This document shows, piece by piece, positions 1 to 10,598 of a DNA stretch of 64,000 bases (its first letter is position 1; every line of letters begins with the position of its first letter). Position numbers and translations under genes: made by a program. The stretch covers positions 64,617,521-64,681,520 of the forward strand of contig CM076847.1 in assembly GCA_039519185.1 (NCBI GenBank). The letters are read 5' to 3'. The notes below the pieces were generated by a model. That model searched no databases and was not told the origin of the DNA. It was given only the letters and a program-made list of their open reading frames with translations. This stretch comes from Astragalus membranaceus (Eukaryota > Streptophyta > Magnoliopsida > Fabales > Fabaceae).

Positions 1-1280
1 AAAGTTGAGTAAGAAGTTCTGTCCAAGTTGGTACCTCCGTGTAGTATTTTGAAAAACTGTACCAATTGGCTGCTTATTTTAAAAGACGAAAACCATAGGT
101 AGAAACTACACTCAGAGGGCTTTCCAACAAGTATTTATTTGTCGAAATCCGACACCGTTTGCTATTTCAATTAATTCACTAAAGTAGACGCATAGTTACA
201 GAATTTCCTGCACCCGAGTTTGTGAAGATTAGCGAAAACGTTTGAACCTTGATATTTATACGTGGTGAATTTATAATTTAAAAACGAAGTGATTTTTGAG
301 GCTGCTTGTGAACCTTTAACAAAACAATTTTTATGGGTTGGGTATTAATATGAGTATTAGATTTATTTTCAACAAATGAATACTAACCCTGTTGTCGTTT
401 GTTCTCATACGTGATCGTGAAGAACCTTAGGATTTAAAATGTGCATTTGCACTGTTTGTGCCCTTCTTTGAGTTAGCTTTTGTTACCGTATGTTCTTAAG
501 GATGTCTTATCCCAAAATGTTTAAGCTGATGTTCAGTCTGGTAAGGAAAATCAATTTCTATAACATGTTTTATTTCCCGTGTCGAAAGAATCCTAAACAA
601 GTATGTTGCGCATGTATGTGATTGAACCTTTCGTATATTTGCCTTTAGCTGTGAATTGATGTTTCCATGGATTGGCCCTTCTAGCTGTTTTAATGCTTTA
701 ACTACTGTTTCCACGAGATAAATTATTTCCCTACACCGAACTATATGGATGGTTATCATTAACTCTAAAAAGCCACTTTCATTTGTGATTAGTAACTGCT
801 ACGTGCTGGCCATGATTCTTTCTTAAGTTGACAATCATACCATGATGCCTTGTTGAATTCGTGTGATTGATGAATAATAATATGTACATCTCATATTGCT
901 GTTTTCCGAAAATTATTGTTACTGTTTTTCTGAAAACTACTACCGCTGTTTCCGAAAATAATTGTTACTGTATTCTGAAGCTTACTGCTACGTCCCTAAT
1001 TTTATGCACTGCTCCTATTTTTATGAGTTGTGCCTATTTTTGGTTGTTGTCGTGTTGTGTGGTCGTTATGATGACGATGTTTTTGTTATCGTCGTTGATG
1101 TGCCTGAGTGGCGAGTTCAGCTGATTGCTGATTTGTTGTTGCTGTTGTTGGTTGTTGGCGCATTAGCGCCCATTGTCGTGATTAAGTTATTGTTCATGAT
1201 GATCATGTTGATGTTGATGGATGTTAGTGATGTGTTGCCGATTATGTTGGTATTAATGATGTTGATGTTTATGTTGTTGT

Positions 1281-1470
1281 CTTGGGTACCGCCGAATGGC
1301 CCAAGTTATGTTGTCGTTTTGTTGTTGTCTTGGGTACCGCCGAATGGCCCAAGTTATGTTGTTGTTGTTGTTGTGGGTATCGCCGAATGGCCCACGTTGT
1401 TGTTATGTCGTGGGTAACGCCGAATGGCCCACATTGTCTGGTTGAGGGTACCGCTGGATGGCCCGAATTG
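1281..1470 (+). repeat. Short tandem hairpin repeats in family A
   Basis: Four to five units occur at 1281-1305, 1329-1353, 1373-1395, 1410-1432 and about 1445-1468. Each has 5-6 base complementary arms (CTTGGG/CCCAAG or GTGGG/CCCAC) around a conserved core with GCCGAATGG. The arms vary together (TTGGG with CCCAA, GTGGG with CCCAC), so the pairing is kept. The same units occur at 6407-6596 and, on the other strand, in family F. Confidence 0.8.
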
Positions 1471-1895
1471 TTTGATTTATGTTGTGGGCCTATGGCCATT
1501 GTTTTAAAAGGGATATTTGGTCCCGGAGTCTGACTGTGTTGATGAATATGTGTTGTTGTGATATTTGATTGTGTGGCTTGTTTTGCAATCGTTACGCACT
1601 CTGTGAACTTGTTGTGATTACTAGTGTGCTTTGATATGTTTTGCTGTCCGAAAGGGTAGATGAGTGAGGTAGAATGCGAGCTAGTTTATCAGAGTAGCGC
1701 AGCGGAGTAGAGAGTGAGTCTGATTATTACTGCTTGAAGTTACCTGGCTGAACAAGTAGGAGGGACGGCCGCCCAAGCACTTACCGCCGGTAATCAAAGC
1801 AATAGTAATCAGCATATAGATGGCCCTAGTTGTCTAGGTGGCCTTAGAGGGAGAGTGTTGGCGTGACAGGTAAATTTCGAGGGCGAAATTCCTTT

Positions 1896-1909
1896 AAGTG
1901 GGGGAGAGT
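1896..1909 (+). promoter_or_regulatory. Polypurine tract of family A (first)
   Basis: AAGTGGGGGAGAGT lies directly against the LTR start at 1910. A purine run at this place primes plus-strand DNA synthesis in LTR elements. The identical tract is at 7022-7035. Confidence 0.75.
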
Positions 1910-4134
1910 TGTAACACCCCAAAAATAATAGAATAAATTATTTTAATTAATTAAAAAGAGATTTTGGTGGTAGAGTAATAATATAATAATTATTATTTAT
2001 TAAAATAATTATGAGGTGCTTTAAATAAAATGGGGAGTGGTATTGTAATTGGAGGTGGTGTTTTAATTAAATTGGGCTTAAGCTGCGGGGAAAGCCCGCA
2101 ATCCAAGCCCGCTAGTCTAAGCGCATATTTAAAGTGAAAAATTAGGTTTTGGGGTTCATTTGGAGAAAAAAAAGGAGAATTGCGAAATAGAGAGAGGAAA
2201 GGAGGGTGGGGGCGGCGCAAATCCCAAGGAGGGGGAGGGGAGGTTTTGCGACTTCAAGCTTAGAGGAGGAGAAGAACTTATTTTCATCTTGACTTAGAAG
2301 AGGAAGAAGGGGGCTGTTGCGAAATTTTAGACTTTGGCTCGTCGTGTTGCGGAGTTTTGCACGTGACGCATATATCGTGGTTTCGGGCATATAAAATTCG
2401 AGGTAAGGGTGAGCGGTTTTCAATTTATTATAATTGAGTATTTGGAGGGTTTGTGGGTTTGTGTTAGTGGTTGGATTCGAAAATCATAGGTGAAGAGGAA
2501 TGATGGGTTAAATTATTGAGTTGATGTGCGAATTACCCTATGACGTGAGGAGAATTATAGTTGCTGTTTTTTTTTGAGATATGTTGCTGTTATGCAGAAT
2601 TTGGTTGTTGCTGTTTTTTTTTATAAAAACAATGTTGCTGTTGCTGTTAATTTATTTTATGCTGTTGCTGAAATTTTAATTGGTGCTGTTGCTGTAATTA
2701 CGTGTTGCTGTTGCTGTAATTGTAATTGTTGCTGTTGCTGTAATTTTAATTGGTGCTGTTGCTGTAATTATGTATTGCTGTTGCTGTAATTTAAATTGTG
2801 CTGTTGCTGTCAATCAAGTAGTGCTGTTGCTGTATTTTAATTATGCTGTCATGTTGCTGTTTTCACCAATTAAAAATACTGCTGTGTTGCAAATTAAAGC
2901 TGCTGTTTTTGCGAATTGAAAGGTCACTGTTTCAGTTTTAATTTGATGTAAAAATTCTGCTGTTTTGCGAATTGAAAGACCACTGTTCCAGTTTTAATTT
3001 GATGTAAAAATTCTGCTACTTTTGCGAAAATAATGGCTACTGTTTCAGTTCCGATTTGATGAAAGATTGCTACTGTTTTGCGCATAATTGCCACTGTTTT
3101 TCAGCTTCAATTTGATGTCAAGATGCCACTGTTTTGCGCATAAAATGCCACTGTTTATTCCCAAATTTAATTGTGGCGCTTCCTAAGTATGAAAGTGAAA
3201 TGTTTATCCCATAATTTTAAAATGTAAAGTGAAATGTTTATTCCCTAATTTTAAAGATGTTGTTACATTATTTTTGAATGTGATTGTTTATGAAGAGTGA
3301 TGATATTAATATGGTGATGATGATGAATACACTCTATGAGTGTCTTATGGTGGTGACGATGAGTACTCCGGGTGAGTAAAATTTTGGGTGATTGCACATG
3401 TGTACATAGTGTCTCATAGCATGTGCATCTTATGACGAATAGGCTTCGGCCTCTTAGTGACGGTGTGCCCATAGTGGCTTATTATGACGAGTATGGTACC
3501 ATCATGCATATGCCCAGGTGTGGGTTGCATCTTCATGTGCATTCATTTTTTTTTATGACGGGTGACGAATTGTGATTTTGTTTGATGTTGTGTGTAACGA
3601 CGGTGAAGTTGATATTAGTGACGATGTTGTGTGATGGTTTGCTCATATTACTCTGCTGTATGCTTAATTATAATTTGTTGAAAATTCTCACCCCTTCTGC
3701 TTGGAATGTTGCTCTATTGTGGCAACGCTGCAGGTAGCTGCGAGTGAAGGACATGCTGCCTTCCTTTATAGCTATTGGGATGTCTGTCGAGTCGCTCTTT
3801 GATACCGTGACACCTAGGGGGCGTGATTTAAATTGTTGTTTTAAATAATAAATTGTTTAATATTTTTATTGAAGGTGTGAGGCGTGTTTGAGTGGTATTT
3901 AGTGAGTATTGTTTTATTCCGCTGTGACTTAGCTCTTGGAGTTTAATTTTTATGACGAGTGATGGTTAAAATTTTTATGACGATGATTGCGCAAATTTAA
4001 AGAGTGCAAGTTGACGTTCTGTTGTTAATGACGACGTGGCATTTCCTTTCTATTAGTTAAATTAAATTTTGCGAAAATTTTTTTTTACTCAGATAAGTGA
4101 CGTGTAAAACATGGGGTAGAAAGGGGGTGTTACA
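1910..4134 (+). repeat. Family A LTR (first)
   Basis: This 2225-bp LTR starts TGTAACACCCC and ends GGGGTGTTACA, a perfect short inverted repeat. It is followed after four bases by the primer site and preceded by a purine tract. It carries a GCTGTT-rich stretch at about 2560-2900 and a purine-rich tract at about 2160-2330. Its twin is 7036-9260. I cannot place the transcription start. Confidence 0.9.
2560..2900 (+). repeat. GCTGTTGCTGT-rich minisatellite in the A LTR
   Basis: About a dozen degenerate units of GTTGCTGT(TGCTGT) alternate with AATTTTAATT-like spacers. The same array occurs at 7686-8026. A reverse-complement version (AACAGCAACAGC) occurs in the family F LTR at about 43560-44060, which links the families. 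Cys-rich translated frames here are artefacts. Confidence 0.75.
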
Positions 4135-4138
4135 TTAG

Positions 4139-4150
4139 TGGTATCAGAGC
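4139..4150 (+). promoter_or_regulatory. Primer-binding site of family A (tRNA-iMet)
   Basis: TGGTATCAGAGC starts four bases after the LTR end at 4134. It is complementary to the 3' end of initiator methionine tRNA, the usual primer of many plant Ty3/gypsy and Ty1/copia elements. The same site in elements B and C suggests shared replication machinery. Confidence 0.9.
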
Positions 4151-6406
4151 AGTTGGTCCGTCCGGCCAAGTCGTCGAGTCGTTGTGTCGGTGTACGACCA
4201 ACTGTCGTCTTTTGAATCTAACAGTTGTTTGTGTTGTACTAACGCTCCTGCAGGTGAAGGTAAAACAAAAATTGCTAATGGTAAGAGTACTAGTGGGGGA
4301 GATGTCCCTACTAGCGTTGTGTGCTGGTATTGTGTGTTTTACCGTGATTCTGTGTGTGAGCCCTGTCTCTTTGTTTTGGTTCCTGTTGTTGACTTTCTGG
4401 TTGTGTGGTCCTTATTGTTGACCTCCATGTTGCACGTCGTTAAATGAACTGCCCCGCTGCTTCGTGATCGCATGCGTATTGATTGCTGAACTATTTTAAT
4501 TGATTGACACCAAGCCTTACTTAAAACTCTCTTGCAGTGTGTCTTGCTGTTAAGGATAACTGTATAGGTAAAATGGTTTTTTCTGATTCACTTGTTGTTG
4601 TTGGGTCAATGTGACCAAAGCGTTGTTGTTGTTGTGTTGAGTCGAATAAGACCAGGTGTTTGACCAAATGTCGATAGGTTGATTGAATGCCGAGTGTTGT
4701 TTGATGACATGAATTGTTGAATTTGAGCGTTGTTTGAGATTATTGTTTCGTGACTAAACATGATGAATTTTACTTGTTTACGGTTTTGTGCATTTCTGGA
4801 CACTGCTTCGTTTTTCAAAAACTGGCACCGTTTAGTTGATCAAAAATTATGTGGTTGATTGTTTTTGAAAATAGATTTAATGCCGGTCGTTTTGCCACTG
4901 GTTTCGTTCAATTTGGAGCTGTGTGGCTCAAGTTATGATTGCTTCAAGTTAGGTCAAGTTTTAGGAATCAAACTGTGAGTAATGTTCGGTTTTTGTAGGT
5001 TTTGTGTCATGAAATGAACTCCGTTTTGAATGATTCTTGTTTCTTTGAAAAGTAGACTTAATTCTCTACGAATTAGACACTGGTTTCATAAAGTTTCATT
5101 AAGAGATGAGAAAGATAATTTGGTTGAAAGTTGAGTAAGAAGTTCTGTCCAAGTTGGTACCTCCGTGTAGTATTTTGAAAAACTGTACCAATTGGCTGCT
5201 TATTTTAAAAGACGAAAACCATAGGTAGAAACTACACTCAGAGGGCTTTCCAACAAGTATTTATTTGTCGAAATCCGACACCGTTTGCTATTTCAATTAA
5301 TTCACTAAAGTAGACGCATAGTTACAGAATTTCCTGCACCCGAGTTTGTGAAGATTAGCGAAAACGTTTGAACCTTGATATTTATACGTGGTGAATTTAT
5401 AATTTAAAAACGAAGTGATTTTTGAGGCTGCTTGTGAACCTTTAACAAAACAATTTTTATGGGTTGGGTATTAATATGAGTATTAGATTTATTTTCAACA
5501 AATGAATACTAACCCTGTTGTCGTTTGTTCTCATACGTGATCGTGAAGAACCTTAGGATTTAAAATGTGCATTTGCACTGTTTGTGCCCTTCTTTGAGTT
5601 AGCTTTTGTTACCGTATGTTCTTAAGGATGTCTTATCCCAAAATGTTTAAGCTGATGTTCAGTCTGGTAAGGAAAATCAATTTCTATAACATGTTTTATT
5701 TCCCGTGTCGAAAGAATCCTAAACAAGTATGTTGCGCATGTATGTGATTGAACCTTTCGTATATTTGCCTTTAGCTGTGAATTGATGTTTCCATGGATTG
5801 GCCCTTCTAGCTGTTTTAATGCTTTAACTACTGTTTCCACGAGATAAATTATTTCCCTACACCGAACTATATGGATGGTTATCATTAACTCTAAAAAGCC
5901 ACTTTCATTTGTGATTAGTAACTGCTACGTGCTGGCCATGATTCTTTCTTAAGTTGACAATCATACCATGATGCCTTGTTGAATTCGTGTGATTGATGAA
6001 TAATAATATGTACATCTCATATTGCTGTTTTCCGAAAATTATTGTTACTGTTTTTCTGAAAACTACTACCGCTGTTTCCGAAAATAATTGTTACTGTATT
6101 CTGAAGCTTACTGCTACGTCCCTAATTTTATGCACTGCTCCTATTTTTATGAGTTGTGCCTATTTTTGGTTGTTGTCGTGTTGTGTGGTCGTTATGATGA
6201 CGATGTTTTTGTTATCGTCGTTGATGTGCCTGAGTGGCGAGTTCAGCTGATTGCTGATTTGTTGTTGCTGTTGTTGGTTGTTGGCGCATTAGCGCCCATT
6301 GTCGTGATTAAGTTATTGTTCATGATGATCATGTTGATGTTGATGGATGTTAGTGATGTGTTGCCGATTATGTTGGTATTAATGATGTTGATGTTTATGT
6401 TGTTGT

Positions 6407-6596
6407 CTTGGGTACCGCCGAATGGCCCAAGTTATGTTGTCGTTTTGTTGTTGTCTTGGGTACCGCCGAATGGCCCAAGTTATGTTGTTGTTGTTGTTGT
6501 GGGTATCGCCGAATGGCCCACGTTGTTGTTATGTCGTGGGTAACGCCGAATGGCCCACATTGTCTGGTTGAGGGTACCGCTGGATGGCCCGAATTG
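6407..6596 (+). repeat. Short tandem hairpin repeats, second copy
   Basis: This is the exact counterpart of 1281-1470, shifted by 5126 bp. Four arm-paired units share the GCCGAATGG core; a fifth is degenerate. Confidence 0.8.
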
Positions 6597-7035
6597 TTTG
6601 ATTTATGTTGTGGGCCTATGGCCATTGTTTTAAAAGGGATATTTGGTCCCGGAGTCTGACTGTGTTGATGAATATGTGTTGTTGTGATATTTGATTGTGT
6701 GGCTTGTTTTGCAATCGTTACGCACTCTGTGAACTTGTTGTGATTACTAGTGTGCTTTGATATGTTTTGCTGTCCGAAAGGGTAGATGAGTGAGGTAGAA
6801 TGCGAGCTAGTTTATCAGAGTAGCGCAGCGGAGTAGAGAGTGAGTCTGATTATTACTGCTTGAAGTTACCTGGCTGAACAAGTAGGAGGGACGGCCGCCC
6901 AAGCACTTACCGCCGGTAATCAAAGCAATAGTAATCAGCATATAGATGGCCCTAGTTGTCTAGGTGGCCTTAGAGGGAGAGTGTTGGCGTGACAGGTAAA
7001 TTTCGAGGGCGAAATTCCTTTAAGTGGGGGAGAGT

Positions 7036-9260
7036 TGTAACACCCCAAAAATAATAGAATAAATTATTTTAATTAATTAAAAAGAGATTTTGGTGGTAGA
7101 GTAATAATATAATAATTATTATTTATTAAAATAATTATGAGGTGCTTTAAATAAAATGGGGAGTGGTATTGTAATTGGAGGTGGTGTTTTAATTAAATTG
7201 GGCTTAAGCTGCGGGGAAAGCCCGCAATCCAAGCCCGCTAGTCTAAGCGCATATTTAAAGTGAAAAATTAGGTTTTGGGGTTCATTTGGAGAAAAAAAAG
7301 GAGAATTGCGAAATAGAGAGAGGAAAGGAGGGTGGGGGCGGCGCAAATCCCAAGGAGGGGGAGGGGAGGTTTTGCGACTTCAAGCTTAGAGGAGGAGAAG
7401 AACTTATTTTCATCTTGACTTAGAAGAGGAAGAAGGGGGCTGTTGCGAAATTTTAGACTTTGGCTCGTCGTGTTGCGGAGTTTTGCACGTGACGCATATA
7501 TCGTGGTTTCGGGCATATAAAATTCGAGGTAAGGGTGAGCGGTTTTCAATTTATTATAATTGAGTATTTGGAGGGTTTGTGGGTTTGTGTTAGTGGTTGG
7601 ATTCGAAAATCATAGGTGAAGAGGAATGATGGGTTAAATTATTGAGTTGATGTGCGAATTACCCTATGACGTGAGGAGAATTATAGTTGCTGTTTTTTTT
7701 TGAGATATGTTGCTGTTATGCAGAATTTGGTTGTTGCTGTTTTTTTTTATAAAAACAATGTTGCTGTTGCTGTTAATTTATTTTATGCTGTTGCTGAAAT
7801 TTTAATTGGTGCTGTTGCTGTAATTACGTGTTGCTGTTGCTGTAATTGTAATTGTTGCTGTTGCTGTAATTTTAATTGGTGCTGTTGCTGTAATTATGTA
7901 TTGCTGTTGCTGTAATTTAAATTGTGCTGTTGCTGTCAATCAAGTAGTGCTGTTGCTGTATTTTAATTATGCTGTCATGTTGCTGTTTTCACCAATTAAA
8001 AATACTGCTGTGTTGCAAATTAAAGCTGCTGTTTTTGCGAATTGAAAGGTCACTGTTTCAGTTTTAATTTGATGTAAAAATTCTGCTGTTTTGCGAATTG
8101 AAAGACCACTGTTCCAGTTTTAATTTGATGTAAAAATTCTGCTACTTTTGCGAAAATAATGGCTACTGTTTCAGTTCCGATTTGATGAAAGATTGCTACT
8201 GTTTTGCGCATAATTGCCACTGTTTTTCAGCTTCAATTTGATGTCAAGATGCCACTGTTTTGCGCATAAAATGCCACTGTTTATTCCCAAATTTAATTGT
8301 GGCGCTTCCTAAGTATGAAAGTGAAATGTTTATCCCATAATTTTAAAATGTAAAGTGAAATGTTTATTCCCTAATTTTAAAGATGTTGTTACATTATTTT
8401 TGAATGTGATTGTTTATGAAGAGTGATGATATTAATATGGTGATGATGATGAATACACTCTATGAGTGTCTTATGGTGGTGACGATGAGTACTCCGGGTG
8501 AGTAAAATTTTGGGTGATTGCACATGTGTACATAGTGTCTCATAGCATGTGCATCTTATGACGAATAGGCTTCGGCCTCTTAGTGACGGTGTGCCCATAG
8601 TGGCTTATTATGACGAGTATGGTACCATCATGCATATGCCCAGGTGTGGGTTGCATCTTCATGTGCATTCATTTTTTTTTATGACGGGTGACGAATTGTG
8701 ATTTTGTTTGATGTTGTGTGTAACGACGGTGAAGTTGATATTAGTGACGATGTTGTGTGATGGTTTGCTCATATTACTCTGCTGTATGCTTAATTATAAT
8801 TTGTTGAAAATTCTCACCCCTTCTGCTTGGAATGTTGCTCTATTGTGGCAACGCTGCAGGTAGCTGCGAGTGAAGGACATGCTGCCTTCCTTTATAGCTA
8901 TTGGGATGTCTGTCGAGTCGCTCTTTGATACCGTGACACCTAGGGGGCGTGATTTAAATTGTTGTTTTAAATAATAAATTGTTTAATATTTTTATTGAAG
9001 GTGTGAGGCGTGTTTGAGTGGTATTTAGTGAGTATTGTTTTATTCCGCTGTGACTTAGCTCTTGGAGTTTAATTTTTATGACGAGTGATGGTTAAAATTT
9101 TTATGACGATGATTGCGCAAATTTAAAGAGTGCAAGTTGACGTTCTGTTGTTAATGACGACGTGGCATTTCCTTTCTATTAGTTAAATTAAATTTTGCGA
9201 AAATTTTTTTTTACTCAGATAAGTGACGTGTAAAACATGGGGTAGAAAGGGGGTGTTACA
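7036..9260 (+). repeat. Family A LTR (second, 3')
   Basis: This 2225-bp LTR looks identical to 1910-4134. The base after its TGTTACA end belongs to the 5' LTR of element B: 9261 aligns with 16178 in the B 3' LTR. That alignment proves the nesting of A in B. Confidence 0.9.
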
Positions 9261-10452
9261 GATAACGCACGGATCGTGCGCTTAGACGCACGGGTCGTGC
9301 GTATCTTTCTGGAAATCTTCTGTAAACTGTTAAAAAACGCACGGGTCGTGCGCCTATACGCACGGGTCGTGTGAGACTTTCTGACCTTCAATTTCAAAGT
9401 ACCTTTTTATCCATTCCAAATGATTCCAATCCTCTTCTAATCCATTCCCCAAGGTTCCACAACAATGTAAAGGTAACAATGGTATGAGATTGAACATGTT
9501 CGATAGAAAGTTTGTGTGTTATGAATAAAATGGAAAACCGCACTTAGAGAACGCGAGAGTGCATATGTCAAGAATGATAATAATACACGGTATTTGACTG
9601 ATATTATACACTGCAATTGACTGATATGGTACATGGTACTTGACTGAAATGACTAACAGCCCATTGCGGGTACACAGACTGTTAATGTATAATAAATACA
9701 AGAGGAAAAAGGGTGACGACCCTAAGAGGTTAGCATACTAGGGGAGGGGAAGTCATGAGCCCCAAAACCTAGACTCAAAAATGTTTCCCCCACTAGAAAT
9801 AGCGGGATGGGTTCACCAAAGTCAAAGAGATGCCTATAAAATAGGTAGACTGAGGTGTTATGCTAAAAACATGGAACAAAGATTGCATGATTCATGTGTC
9901 GCTTAGGAGGGCCATGGGCATGAAGGTTACAGGAACTAAATGTATTTCCACGTGGTTGCTTTTAGGACCACGAGTTCAAAACAAGGCATAATGAACCGCT
10001 AGAGTAGTAAGGGGTCTCGATAGGACTCACTGAGATAATGTTTATCTCACCCTTCATATTTGTGGTTTTTTACAGAGAAACAGGGGAAAGCAAAGGCGAT
10101 AAAGCACGGTTAGCTGGTGTGACTCTCTGAGTCATTGAAGACCTAGTTTCATGTTTTAGACCTTTGTCCCGTTTATTGTTTCTATGTTCCGATTGTATAA
10201 CTTTCGTTGTTAAGTTGTAAAATCATTTCCGCTACTTTATGTTTTGGATACTGAACACCAGGATTATGTACAAGTCTTAAGCTTTGGAACTTAAGCATTT
10301 TCAGAAAGTTTATGAGGTTCAGAGAACCATTTGATATGTATTATCGAAAGTTTTTAGATGTGTTCAATATTTCAATAACAGGAAGTTACTCTGATGTATG
10401 CCATTTAGTGCATTTCGGTAATTCTATATGTTAGAATTATCGGGGTGTTACA
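9261..10452 (+). repeat. Element B 5' LTR (3' half only)
   Basis: This aligns base for base with 16178-17369 at an offset of 6917, with about a dozen differences. The 5' half is outside the window on the far side of the A insertion. It ends GGGGTGTTACA. It contains two pairs of the GCACGRxTCGTGC palindromes (about 9264-9390). Confidence 0.9.
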
Positions 10453-10455
10453 TTA

Positions 10456-10467
10456 TGGTATCAGAGC
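10456..10467 (+). promoter_or_regulatory. Primer-binding site of element B (tRNA-iMet)
   Basis: TGGTATCAGAGC starts four bases after the LTR end. It is the same primer site as in family A, and element C has a one-base variant. Confidence 0.9.
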
Positions 10468-10598
10468 AGTTCGACCTAGTCGGGCTTAGACAGTTAGGGT
10501 GGTTTTGTCCCTCGAGTAATTCTGCTATCTTGCTTCTTGTGATACTAAGAGACATTGAGACTGATCAACTTAATACTTGGTGTATCATTTGCAGAATT

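Larger units (their letters stand above)
1..1909 (+). other. Family A internal region, 3' part (first copy)
   Basis: This is the right-hand 1.9 kb of an A internal region, matching 5127-7035. It has no credible gene: reading frames here are rich in Val, Leu, Cys and Met and come from GTT/GTTG-rich DNA. It holds the hairpin repeats near 1.3-1.45 kb and ends in a purine tract abutting the LTR. Confidence 0.75.
4135..7035 (+). other. Family A internal region, complete, non-coding
   Basis: This 2901-bp region lies between two LTRs. I looked for gag zinc knuckles, protease DSG, RT and integrase motifs and found none. The reading frames are short and low in complexity. It holds the hairpin units at 6407-6596 and a purine tract at 7022-7035. 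A non-coding internal region of this size with 2.2-kb LTRs fits the LARD class. Confidence 0.8.
1..9260 (+). mobile_element. Family A: tandem non-coding LTR retroelement (LARD type)
   Basis: Positions 1-4134 recur at 5127-9260 with an offset of 5126 and look essentially identical; every chance reading frame is conserved. The order is partial internal region, LTR, full internal region (2901 bp), LTR. The 2225-bp LTRs begin TGTAACACCCC and end GGGGTGTTACA. A primer site for initiator-Met tRNA follows the first LTR and a purine tract precedes each LTR. No gag or pol motif exists in the internal region, so the element is non-autonomous. It ends at 9260 inside the 5' LTR of element B; the left insertion point lies outside the window. 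Near identity implies a very recent event or an assembly duplication. Confidence 0.85.

Noticed and set aside
962..1417. Val/Leu-rich 151-codon frame (and its copy at 6088-6543) as a membrane protein
   Set aside because: It arises from GTT/TTG-rich non-coding DNA and hairpin repeats within a LARD internal region; the family F relative does not keep it.
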